Shown in pieces: positions 40,548 to 48,466 of a stretch of 64,000 nt of DNA. The notes under the pieces were generated by a model. The model saw only the letters and a program-made list of their open reading frames with translations. It was not told the origin of the DNA and searched no databases. The DNA comes from Prevotella fusca JCM 17724. GTDB lineage: Bacteria; Bacteroidota; Bacteroidia; Bacteroidales; Bacteroidaceae. How positions within the stretch are numbered: the first letter of the stretch is position 1; each line of letters begins with the position of its first letter. Position numbers and translations under genes: made by a program. Where the stretch lies: NCBI RefSeq assembly GCF_001262015.1, contig NZ_CP012075.1, positions 124,001 through 188,000 on the forward strand, read 5' to 3'.

Positions 40548-40622
40548 TAGTTTATTATCAGGTGGTTGTGAGGTGGTTTTTTAAAAGGTGCTTGTTAAGG
40601 GTTCAAGAGGGCGTTAGTAACA
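40548..40622 (+). repeat. Dispersed intergenic repeat copy E, left half (attL side)
   Basis: Head TTATCAGGTGGTTGTGAGG, then AAAAGGTGCTTG and CAAGAGGGCGTTAGTAACA, where homology to copies A and D stops. The rest continues at 61573 on the other side of the mobile element. Confidence 0.85.
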
Positions 40623-40747
40623 CGGCAAGATGATTTCTAAAATACAACTAATTGGAAATAAACAAGTTACCTTGTTTGTTAAACTGAATAGGTAACGATT
40701 TGGAAACGAACGAACTAATTGGTGTCGCTGTTTTCTGCCTAACAAAG

Positions 40748-40802
40748 AACGCTTGTTATTCTGTTTGCAAAGATAATACTTTGTTACCGAATAACAAGCG
40801 TT
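40748..40802. promoter_or_regulatory. 14-bp perfect dyad enclosing promoter-like boxes
   Basis: AACGCTTGTTATTC (40748-40761) and GAATAACAAGCGTT (40789-40802) enclose 27 bp that contain TATCTTTG on the minus strand and TACTTTG on the plus strand. It lies between attL and the relaxase stop. Possible recombination-protein site, terminator or regulated promoter. Confidence 0.5.
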
Positions 40803-40853
40803 TTCAAAGAAATATTCACATATCTGCATTTTTGATTGTTGCTGTTGGAGTTG

Positions 40854-41918
40854 CTATAATCCTCTCCCTCGCTTCTTCTTTCTGTTGGCTTGGTTTCTGA
40901 GCTTGCGCTGCCATGCGGACTCGGCATAGTCATCGCCATGTGTTGTTGGCGTAATCATTCCGCCTACCCCCTCCACCAAATCATCGGCTGTACTGATGGC
41001 TGCATCTGCCATATCTCTTATAGTTTGTGCGATTTTTGGCGTTTCCTTAGTTGGTGGTGGACTGTATGAACGGCTTGGGGGTACGAGTTGATAGTCAGCA
41101 TCCTTAGTATCTGTATGCTTTGACGATTTGCGTATTACTTGGTCAGATTTATTCGTATCGGTTTTCTTACCTGCCTCGAAGTTCTTTTGCAAAGAACGGT
41201 AGCCAAACTCTCTGCCTACTTCCGATGCCTTGAACGAATATTCTCCGTATGAGAACTTCAAACCATAAACCTTGCTCTGCTTGTTCTTCATACGATCTAT
41301 GGTTACTCCATGCTTGTTCAACTCATAGAGGAACATAGAATGTCCTGTGATACCTATACTTTTGTACTTTTCAAGTAGGTCATAGCATATTCTTTGTAGT
41401 TCTCTCTTTGTTTCCTCTCTTGTGGGATTGGCTTTTGCTTTCTGATGTTTCCTTTTGATTTTGACTTCCTTTGCAATGGTTAAGCCTTTCTCCCTGCTGA
41501 TTTCCTCTGTTATTCTTGCAGCCTTGTTGCTTACAAAGGTGGTATCATAAACTTCTCCGTATAGGCTGATGCGGTTGGCGATAATGTGGATATGCCTGTT
41601 GTCTGTATCCTTGTGCGTTACTGCCATCCACTGATGGTTGTCAAGTCCCATTTTCTTGGCAAACAGATGGGCTATTTGGGCAAGTTCAGAAACAGATAGT
41701 TTCTTCTCGTCCTGTGGCGCAATGCCGATTTCGATGCGCAGGAATTTGTTTCTGCATCTGGTATTGTAATCGCTGACCAAGTTCATTTCCTCGTAAATAG
41801 CCTTTGATTCTCTGCTACAAAGGTTATGAAAGGCAAGCCGATTACCCAGCTTGCCCTCTCTGAAGATATAGTCCAATGCAGTGCTTCCGTGCGCTATCGC
41901 CTTACACTTTCCTATCAT
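40854..41918 (-). CDS. Relaxase/mobilization nuclease
   Basis: A 354-aa relaxase of the MobA/VirD2-like family that nicks oriT and pilots the strand into a recipient. The metal-binding motif is intact: HKDTDNRHIHIIANRI (HxHxxxN, about residues 103-118). The N-terminal MIGKCKAIAHGSTALDYI has no Tyr in the usual first positions; Tyr17 is the likely nucleophile. The C-terminal tail is basic (RNQANRKKKRGRGL). The start overlaps the mobC stop by 17 bp, so the two are translated together. Confidence 0.92.
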   Translation of the reverse strand: MIGKCKAIAHGSTALDYIFREGKLGNRLAFHNLCSRESKAIYEEMNLVSDYNTRCRNKFLRIEIGIAPQDEKKLSVSELAQIAHLFAKKMGLDNHQWMAVTHKDTDNRHIHIIANRISLYGEVYDTTFVSNKAARITEEISREKGLTIAKEVKIKRKHQKAKANPTREETKRELQRICYDLLEKYKSIGITGHSMFLYELNKHGVTIDRMKNKQSKVYGLKFSYGEYSFKASEVGREFGYRSLQKNFEAGKKTDTNKSDQVIRKSSKHTDTKDADYQLVPPSRSYSPPPTKETPKIAQTIRDMADAAISTADDLVEGVGGMITPTTHGDDYAESAWQRKLRNQANRKKKRGRGL

Positions 41919-42333
41919 ACCTCGGCAGATTTAAAACCTTATATATATCGTCACCAATGCGGAAGTGAGGGTCGAAAAAACGCTTAAATGCTTCTTTGGC
42001 ACATATGGAAAGGTTCTTGGTTATCGGCACCCATGACTCGTCCTTTATCCTGATGAGGTTGGAAACCTGTGCGTAGAACATTCCCGTTCGGTAGAGTACG
42101 GCAATGGCTTCCTTTTCATTGTCGGTCATCTTGGGAACGGTTACCACTTCACCATTCAAAAGAATCTCACGGCAGTACTCGGAGAACTTCCGCCCTGTGC
42201 TTTCTGCCTTTGCCTTGATGCGCTGCTTCTCCTCCAAAGTACACCTAATCTTGATGAACTCCGTCTTGTTCATCTGTTTTTCTTCATTGTTCTTCTGCTG
42301 CCATTGGGTAGCTTTTCTTCTGTATTTCTTCAT
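41902..42333 (-). CDS. Mobilization accessory protein MobC
   Basis: A 143-aa relaxosome protein. TEFIKIRCTLEEKQRIKAKAESTGRKFSEYCREILLNG is the ribbon-helix-helix DNA-binding part (about residues 24-60) of the MobC family, and the C-terminal helical part (LYRTGMFYAQVSNLIRI) is also typical. The protein opens oriT DNA for the relaxase. It lies just after a cluster of hairpins at 42428-42565 that may be its target. Confidence 0.85.
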   Translation of the reverse strand: MKKYRRKATQWQQKNNEEKQMNKTEFIKIRCTLEEKQRIKAKAESTGRKFSEYCREILLNGEVVTVPKMTDNEKEAIAVLYRTGMFYAQVSNLIRIKDESWVPITKNLSICAKEAFKRFFDPHFRIGDDIYKVLNLPRYDRKV

Positions 42334-42427
42334 ATAAGTTTCTCTGAAAGTTAATCATTATGGATGATTCGTTGCTGCTTAATTTCTGAATGATGACCGA
42401 TGAGAACGGAGTGATTACGGTCTAATC

Positions 42428-42565
42428 TCCCCGACTGTTTATCGAGGGGAGCAAGAGCAGTTTGTACCCACAAACTGACGTCTTGCAATAGCTGCTGAAA
42501 TGCCGATAACGCCTTGGGGCGTTTCCTCTGCCGAAAGTGAATGCACGGCATTCCGTGTCTAACTA
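42428..42565. promoter_or_regulatory. Hairpin cluster, candidate oriT
   Basis: Within 140 bp: CTCCCC...GGGGAG, the perfect CAGTTTGT-ACCC-ACAAACTG (42458-42477), AACGCC-TTGG-GGCGTT (42508-42523) and CACGG-CATT-CCGTG near 42545-42558. The position beside mobC and the relaxase is where oriT sits in Bacteroidota mobilizable elements. A 98-aa basic open frame crosses the region on the minus strand (42351-42647); I do not trust it as a gene. Confidence 0.5.
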
Positions 42566-42631
42566 CGTTCGTGGCATTCCCTCCTTTCTGTCTTTTAGAC
42601 AATAACATAGTATTCGCTCCTTTTTTCGTGC

Positions 42632-43099
42632 TTATAGCTTTCTCCACTTCTCTATATCCTCGTGGTATTCCTCCAAATGACTGCGCACGAGGTTCTCCAC
42701 GAAACTTGAAAGATTGCTGCCCCTGTCGCCCAATCTTCGCACGATGAGGTCTGCACGTTCCTGTGTTTCCTTGCTCAGATAGACAGCCTTCCTATTACTG
42801 AGTTTGGCAGGTAAAAGATAGGCTTGCTTGTAGGCTTCAAGCGTTTCCTTTCTCATTTTGGCACTGATGCGTTTCTGAACGGGTGCATTCTCTGGCAGCC
42901 TTGCTTGTTCAGTTTCGTGTAAAAGCTCGGTACACCGTGATACCTCTGTGTTCTGTAATGGCTCGACATCCTCTGATGGCTTACCGCTCCGTGTCATCTT
43001 TGTGTGCTGCTGGCTACTTCTTCCGAGCAGTTCTTCTTCGTTACCACCTAAATAATATGAAAGGTCATACTCTACCTCTGTTGTTTTCTTCTTTTCCAT
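42632..43099 (-). CDS. DUF3408-type mobile-element protein
   Basis: A 155-aa protein with a polar N-terminal half and a C-terminal DUF3408-like domain (RKAVYLSKETQERADLIVRRLGDRGSNLSSFVENLVRSHLEEY). This is a ribbon-helix-helix-like module common next to mobilization genes of Bacteroidota elements, probably DNA binding. It lies between the primase remnant and the putative oriT region. Function is inferred from the family and location only. Confidence 0.75.
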   Translation of the reverse strand: MEKKKTTEVEYDLSYYLGGNEEELLGRSSQQHTKMTRSGKPSEDVEPLQNTEVSRCTELLHETEQARLPENAPVQKRISAKMRKETLEAYKQAYLLPAKLSNRKAVYLSKETQERADLIVRRLGDRGSNLSSFVENLVRSHLEEYHEDIEKWRKL

Positions 43100-43135
43100 T
43101 TTTCTATCTTATTTTATGTTTAACTTGTTTTACCT

Positions 43136-44116
43136 TTATGGAGTTGCTTTGCATTTGCTGCATCGCCTTTGATTGTTTTTCTTCTGCTCACATACCCTAT
43201 GCACGTGATACTCGTTGAGGTCTTTGAAGTTTCCGTAATGCACGGACATATCCTCGACCTTGAAACCAGCCCTGATGAAATCATTGGTTGCCCTCTTTCA
43301 TGCTTCGTCATTGTCAAGGAAGGTACGGATATGGGTGAGGTGTCGGTCATTCAAATAGCGGATAGTCCTTGCCACGTTGCTCACGGAGTTCATCACGAGG
43401 CAAACTCTCGTTACTTCTTCTTTCATTGAAAGGAGAGAAAGGAAATCCATAAATCCCTCGAACACGCATACAGGCTGTATCTTATCAGCGTCCTTGTCTC
43501 TCAACTTATCTATGAATATCGGAGTAATGTCCTTCGGGGCAATCGTTCCCTTGAAGGAACCATTGTCCCGAAGCTCATAGCCACCCGACTGATTGGCAAA
43601 GCCGATGGCTTGATAATGATGGCCTCTTACCTCATAGCTGATACAACGTAGAAAGGGTGTAGCCTTTTCTATGTTGATGCAGCGTTCTTCTGTGAGGTAT
43701 TTCTGCAAATGGAGTGGCAAGATGTCTGATATACCTGTCAGTCTCCTTGCTCCGTTTGCAGATGCTGCTTGTCTGATGCTTTCCTGCTTGGAAGAGTCTT
43801 GTACACTCTCTCTTTGAGGATTACACACTGTATAATCGGGAGCGTTTCGTCCCAATTGACGGATGGCTTCCAACAGCGTGCAGCCTTCTAACCGCACACA
43901 AAGGTCGATAATACTTCCGCCTTTGCCTTCGGCATAATCTATCCAAAGGTTCTTCTCAGTGTCCACCTTGAAACTTGGATGTGTGTCTTCACGAAACGGT
44001 GAACGGTAGAGGGCATAGGCTGGTGTCCTACGCACAGATTTGATACCTTTCCTTTCAAGGTACTCCACAATAGAGTATCGCTTGATGCGTGATAAATCTT
44101 CTTCTTTCATTGTCAT
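43136..44116 (-). pseudogene. Element DNA primase (CHC2/Toprim type) with an in-frame stop
   Basis: An element-encoded primase, 326 codons if the internal stop is read through. N terminus: CHC2-type region without zinc cysteines (YRSPFREDTHPSFKV, EGKGGSIIDL). Toprim: VCVFEGFMDFLSLL and IRTFLDNDEA. TGA (43298-43300) then follows where family members have Gly (DNDEAG), and the frame continues without change through KRATNDFIRAGFKVEDMSVHYGNFKDLNEYHV to TAA at 43136-43138. One base (GGA to TGA) explains it. The truncated 272-aa product lacks the end of Toprim, so a loss-of-function mutation is the simplest reading. Confidence 0.75.
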
Positions 44117-44327
44117 TATAATTATTGGTTGAACATTTATTCATTCTGATTTTATATCGGATTATATTTTGATTATGCTGATAGCGCAAACTTCATTGAT
44201 GCTTTTTTGCTTCCTAAAGTTTTTCCCCTAAAAACTTTTTTCACTTTCTTCTTACTACATACTTCTTTAATGTAAGTTATTGATAATCAGCAATACTTTG
44301 TAGTAAACGATGATACTACACACTCTA

Positions 44328-45608
44328 CTACATCAAACTACTACAGCTATTTACCAGTGGGCAGGGGTGGATTTTCCTAACCTTATACACATAGACAGGA
44401 CTACAACCCTCACGCCTCTTGCTTACCTTTTCAAAGCCAGCTCTTTTGAGTGCTTCGCCCATACGTTTGAGTGTCAAAGGTTGATGCGTATAAACACCTA
44501 AATAAGCGAGTATTTCGGTAGTGGTCATGTAAGCACAATGAGGATTGTCCTCTGTTGGCTTTTCAAAACAGCGTAATAGTAGTTCCATTTCTGCGGTCTG
44601 TACTTGGAAGTCCTCACTCTCCTTGTAGAGTTCCGTGATTTCTTCATCGTTAAACCAATATCGAAAGCCTGCGTTTAACAAGGCTTTGGCTTCGGTATAG
44701 ACGGCATCCATAGAGATAGCTTTAGCTCGTTCAATATCAATGGATAGCATCTCAAACGGAAGGAATCGTCTGCTTCCTGTGGGGTCAGTCAAGAAATCAT
44801 TGCCGTTTACCGATGCTACAAAACTCGCCAAGTGTGGGTGTTCCTCCACATACTTGTCGTAGGGCATACGGTATTTGACCATCGGGCAGGTGATGAGGTT
44901 CTTCAGTTCGTTCTCGTCACGCTTATTGAGGGCTTTGAGCTGGTCGTCAATGTTTACGATAAGGTTTTGTCCGATATAGGTGAGGGTATCTTTCTCCTGC
45001 GGATATATCTTACCTGTGTAGCTGTAACCTTTAAGCGCAGGCGGACAAAGCAAATCAAGAAAGGTGGTCTTGAACTTGCCTTGTTCTCCTGTCAGTACAA
45101 GGCAGGTATGGTTACGGCATTCACGGTCGTCCATAGCGTTGGCAACTACTGCAACAAGCCATTTGATAAGGTATGGCAACCACTTTTCAGAGTTGCGGAC
45201 GATAACGCACGATGCAAGGTTGGCTATTGTGCTTTGGTTTACCTCCATCTTGTGCAGCACTTCTGAAGCATCAACCGTTGGCAAAGCCTTGAAATACTCC
45301 TGTATGGGATTGATACGGGGAGAAAAGCTGCTTTCAATGATGGAATAGAGATTATCAGCGGAAGTAATAATACCTTCCTCGCTATCAAGTTCCCTGCGAA
45401 AGGTATTGATGTCATAACGGCTGACCTTACTATACACATTGGCATATTTGGGAGAAAACTCTGTTCTGCCAAGTACAGTGTTGAACCTGAAGTCATAATG
45501 GGTGGAGAGGTAGCTTTCTATCTCCTTGTTTTTGGAAGTTTGCCTACTATGCTTCGGCTTATCTTCTGTGCGTATATTGCTATTGTCTGCATACTTCTTC
45601 ATAATCAT
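44328..45608 (-). CDS. VapE-like replication protein (SF3-type helicase domain)
   Basis: A 426-aa protein from the ATG giving MIMKKYADNSN (45608); the upstream extension looks spurious. The central domain is of the virulence-associated protein E family: CLVLTGEQGKFKTTFLDLLCPP is the P-loop (about residues 165-185), NLIVNIDDQLKALNK the Walker B, and ASVNGNDFLTDPTGSRRFLPFE a sensor and arginine region. Such proteins act with a primase in replication of mobile elements. The C terminus ends in a winged-helix-like part. The primase next to it is interrupted, so their joint function is in doubt. Confidence 0.85.
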   Translation of the reverse strand: MIMKKYADNSNIRTEDKPKHSRQTSKNKEIESYLSTHYDFRFNTVLGRTEFSPKYANVYSKVSRYDINTFRRELDSEEGIITSADNLYSIIESSFSPRINPIQEYFKALPTVDASEVLHKMEVNQSTIANLASCVIVRNSEKWLPYLIKWLVAVVANAMDDRECRNHTCLVLTGEQGKFKTTFLDLLCPPALKGYSYTGKIYPQEKDTLTYIGQNLIVNIDDQLKALNKRDENELKNLITCPMVKYRMPYDKYVEEHPHLASFVASVNGNDFLTDPTGSRRFLPFEMLSIDIERAKAISMDAVYTEAKALLNAGFRYWFNDEEITELYKESEDFQVQTAEMELLLRCFEKPTEDNPHCAYMTTTEILAYLGVYTHQPLTLKRMGEALKRAGFEKVSKRREGCSPVYVYKVRKIHPCPLVNSCSSLM

Positions 45609-45680
45609 CCTAAAATGATTTCTGAAAGTGAAGTTAAGGAGGATAATTCTGATAGCCAAGCATTCTCGGTGTGCTTGCAT

Positions 45681-46136
45681 AATGTTGCATAGACTTGCTA
45701 TAAAATTCCTTGTAGGAAATCATCAAACATCTTATTTTTTAGTGGATTAAATGAAGAAATCAAAGGATAAAAGGAAATGATACAAATACCAATAATTGAT
45801 TGGCTTTGTAACAAACCACATTCAAATGCGGTATTCTGCACATATGGGTAGTGAGCTATAAGTAAAGGAATAACAAAGAACGGATAAGGCGAAAATAACT
45901 ACCTATTTAAACAAAAAGCAATCCACAAAAAGATGTAAGCAAAAATTAAGAGCTTATCTCTATGTTCTCAGAAATCTTAGAACAAGATAGAAGGTTTATG
46001 CCAAATGGTTGACTGTATCTTTATATTCTATTGGCAGTGAAAGAAGGAAAGTGGGTGTTTCAGTGTTGATAACGACAAGAAACGAGGAAGAAATTTTCAT
46101 CGTGTTTCCTTTGTTTTCCCTGCTGTTCCTTAGTGC
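45681..46136. other. Gene-free interval before the HTH genes
   Basis: No credible gene. Divergent control region between VapE (minus) and the two helix-turn-helix genes (plus). Confidence 0.4.
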
Positions 46137-46167
46137 TTTGAGCATAAGGAAACTATCCCTACTTTTG
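46137..46167 (+). promoter_or_regulatory. Promoter of the HTH gene pair
   Basis: TTTG (46137-46140), 19 bp, then TACTTTTG (46160-46167): a good -33/-7 pair. The ATG at 46234 follows after about 66 bp. Confidence 0.65.
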
Positions 46168-46233
46168 CATCGTGCTGGGGCGCAGAACGCTGCAACATAA
46201 GCAAAAAGTAACAACAAACAAAACAATAGAAGT

Positions 46234-46521
46234 ATGGGATATTTGATAATTACAGACCAGAACTGGCAGAAAATAAGGGATGAGATATTAAGTCTTGCCG
46301 ACTGCTGCCACAAGGCATTTGGAGAGAAGTGTAAGCACACAGATTGGCTGCACAATGGTGATGTGTGCCAGCTGCTTAACATCAGCAAGCGCACCTTGCA
46401 GCATTATCGTGATACAGGCGTGCTGCCATTCGCACAAATCGGGCACAAGTGCTATTACAAGCGTGAAGACGTGGAGCGGTTGTTACAGACAAAATCGGAG
46501 AAAACCAAGAGCAACAAATAG
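46234..46521 (+). CDS. Helix-turn-helix protein, excisionase/MerR-like (1)
   Basis: A 95-aa DNA-binding protein: WLHNGDVCQLLNISKRTLQHYRDTGVLPFAQIGHKCYYKREDVERLL (about 42-88) is a helix-turn-helix plus wing as in excisionases and MerR-like proteins. Bacteroidota mobile elements often carry tandem pairs of such proteins that control excision or mobilization. The paralogue follows 16 bp downstream. Confidence 0.85.
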   Translation: MGYLIITDQNWQKIRDEILSLADCCHKAFGEKCKHTDWLHNGDVCQLLNISKRTLQHYRDTGVLPFAQIGHKCYYKREDVERLLQTKSEKTKSNK

Positions 46522-46536
46522 ACAAACAATGAAAAG

Positions 46537-46827
46537 ATGGAAACTGTTAGAGATTTGAACATGGACATGGACAAAATGCAGGTAGTGCTGTCCGCTATCC
46601 ACAGTGTGAGCAGGAGAATTAAGGAAGTGGCACAAACGCACAAGCCGCTATTTGGCGGAGAGCATTTCCTTACGGGTGAGGAGGTGTGTGAGCGGCTGTA
46701 TATTAGCCCTCGCACATTGCAAGATTATAGAGATAAGGGGATTATACCTTATACGCAATTTGCAGGGAAGATACTATACAAGGCTTCGGATTTGGAGAGG
46801 CTGTTAGAGGAAAATTATAGCGTATAA
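46537..46827 (+). CDS. Helix-turn-helix protein, excisionase/MerR-like (2)
   Basis: A 96-aa paralogue of the preceding protein. FLTGEEVCERLYISPRTLQDYRDKGIIPYTQFAGKILYKASDLERLLEENY (about 44-95) aligns over the whole HTH-wing part. The N-terminal helix (MDKMQVVLSAIHSVSRRIKEVA) may mediate pairing. Same transcription unit. Confidence 0.85.
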   Translation: METVRDLNMDMDKMQVVLSAIHSVSRRIKEVAQTHKPLFGGEHFLTGEEVCERLYISPRTLQDYRDKGIIPYTQFAGKILYKASDLERLLEENYSV

Positions 46828-46925
46828 CAATTTTAGCACACCTCTATTTGTTATAAAATCTAAAAAAGTATCTGTTTCATCTTCTTTTTACACTTTTGTG
46901 TAATGTATTTCTTGATATACACTTC

Positions 46926-46933
46926 TAATTTTG
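46926..46933 (+). promoter_or_regulatory. -7 element for the ThiF-like gene
   Basis: TAATTTTG matches TAnnTTTG and lies 21 bp before the ATG at 46955, so a short leader is expected. Confidence 0.5.
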
Positions 46934-46954
46934 CAAAAAAATAAATTATCAGTT

Positions 46955-47467
46955 ATGGAAGAAAGATATGATAGAAACAGACTCTATGTGAGTGAAAACG
47001 AACAAAGTATGATTAAGGATTATAAAATATTCCTTGGTGGTGTTGGTATCGGTAGTATCGTGGCAGAATGTGCTTTAAGATTAGGTTTTGAACATATCAC
47101 CATTGTTTATGGTGATAAGGTAGAAAAGACTAACTTAAATAGACAAAACTACACGGAAAATGACATCGGTAGATATAAAGCTGAGTGCTTGGCAGAACGA
47201 TTGTTAAGTATAAACCCTAATGCACATATAGCCGTACATACCGAGTTCTTAGCGTCAGATAATATCGAAGCATTGATTGCCAATCACAATGTTGCTATCA
47301 ATGCTTTAGATTTTAAGGACGAAACTCCTTTTGTCTTTGATAAAATCCCTTATTTCCGCAGCGTTTTTGCTTGCAAGAAAAGCAAGTGCCTGATACATAA
47401 AAGTATTCAAACACTTGCGTATGTCAGAAAATTCACTTATCTTAGTGCTACTAAACATATAAAATAA
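46955..47467 (+). pseudogene. ThiF/E1-like adenylyltransferase, truncated by an insertion
   Basis: The first 131 residues or so are a ThiF/MoeB/E1-type Rossmann fold: YKIFLGGVGIGSIVAECALRLGFEHITIVYGDKVEKTNLNRQNYTENDIGRYKAE (ATP loop and the Asp-x-Val-x-x-x-Asn-x-x-Arg adenylation motif, modified to GDKVEKTNLNRQ). The homology ends near DETPFVFDKI. From 47348 the frame reads into the end of an IS1380-type relic (PYFRSVFACKKS...). The catalytic Cys and C-terminal half are lost. The rest of the gene is not found beyond the relic, so a deletion accompanied the insertion. The start is the ATG; an in-frame TTG lies upstream. Confidence 0.7.
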
Positions 47468-48427
47468 TCAACCAACTGACATGACAAAAGTAGCAATAAA
47501 ATCTGACAAAATAACCTCTTTGGGTGGAATTTTTCACGTAATGGATGTTTTTTCCAAACTTGGACTCAATCAAATTATGGACTCCTCGCGTGGTCAGCGT
47601 GGCAGTACAGGTACGGCATTCCAATATAGTGATATTATTTCTTCGCTGTTTATAGCTATTTATGTGGTGCTGATTGCTTGGAAGATATTAACACGCTCGT
47701 TGCTCAGTTTTCATTATCCTCCAAATGTACACTTCCTGGGGCAGACATTGTTGGTCGTGGTTTAAAAGAACTTAAGGAAGCAAATGTGGTTTACACTTGT
47801 GATAAATCCAAGCACGCTTATAAGTACAATAAGGCTGAGAAATTAAACCAACTTCTTCTGACGATGGTTAAGCATCTTGGTTTGACACACGAAGGAAGCA
47901 GCGTTGATTTAGACTTTGACCACCAGTTTATTCCTGCGCACAAATACGATGCAACATATTCTTATAAAGGCGATTACGGTTACTTTCCTGGCTGGGCACA
48001 CCTGCCTTTCTCCTTTCTTGAGCAGAACACCTTCTTTATGCTCGTTACAGCAATGTTGAAGAACTTCTACCTTTTTCTCATTGATAAATTGTCTCAACAA
48101 ATAGAACCTCTAGAGAAAAGCAGCCGTTTGAAGAAGTTCATATTACACTTCATCAACGTACCTGCCAAATGGATTAAGACAGGAAGGAGATACGTCTTAA
48201 ACCTATACACACCCAAAAAGTATTATATCAAGATTTTTAAAGAATAGCTTCAAACTCTTTGCTGAATTTTATCTTCCCCATTCCCTATGGGTAAGGGAAC
48301 TTGTGTCCAATAACCAACCTATTTGTGGTAAGTTGAGCAAAAAATGACAAATCGACCTTTCTCGTAGGGTTAAATGAGACGCAAGCAAGTTTTGAAACAA
48401 ACAAGGAAATTGTTTGCGGAAATAAGG
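47348..48427 (+). mobile_element. IS1380-type insertion sequence relic
   Basis: Ends are 13-bp inverted repeats CCTTATTTCCGCA (47348-47360) and TGCGGAAATAAGG (48415-48427). The length is about 1.08 kb against about 1.7 kb for complete members. The inside is a damaged transposase gene. No matching target duplication is visible. Confidence 0.75.
47481..48247 (+). pseudogene. IS1380-type transposase, frameshifted and internally deleted
   Basis: The N-terminal part (MTKVAIKSDKITSLGGIFHV...GTAFQYSDIISSLF) is typical of IS1380. A frameshift near 47670 moves to a second frame (EDINTLVAQFSLSSKCTLPGADIVGRGLKEL...DLDFDHQFIPAHKYDATYSYKG). After YFPG the sequence jumps to the C-terminal part (FSFLEQNTFFMLVTAMLKNFY...RYVLNLYTPKKYY), losing roughly 200 residues including part of the DDE core. 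Not functional. Confidence 0.75.
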
Positions 48428-48466
48428 TTATTTGTTAATGTTCGTTTATCATTAAGCATATAGTCC

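Noticed and set aside
42351..42647. 98-aa basic frame between mobC and the DUF3408 gene
   Set aside because: It crosses the hairpin cluster proposed as oriT and resembles no family; coding cannot be excluded but is not supported.
43298..43300. TGA recoded as an amino acid (for example glycine)
   Set aside because: Other genes in the window end with ordinary stops and Bacteroidota use the standard code; a point mutation is simpler.
43120..43350. 76-aa minus-strand frame after the primase
   Set aside because: It is out of frame with the true primase C terminus, which continues in the primase frame past the TGA.
45996..46394. 132-aa minus-strand hydrophobic frame
   Set aside because: It overlaps the promoter and start of the first HTH gene on the other strand; no family similarity.
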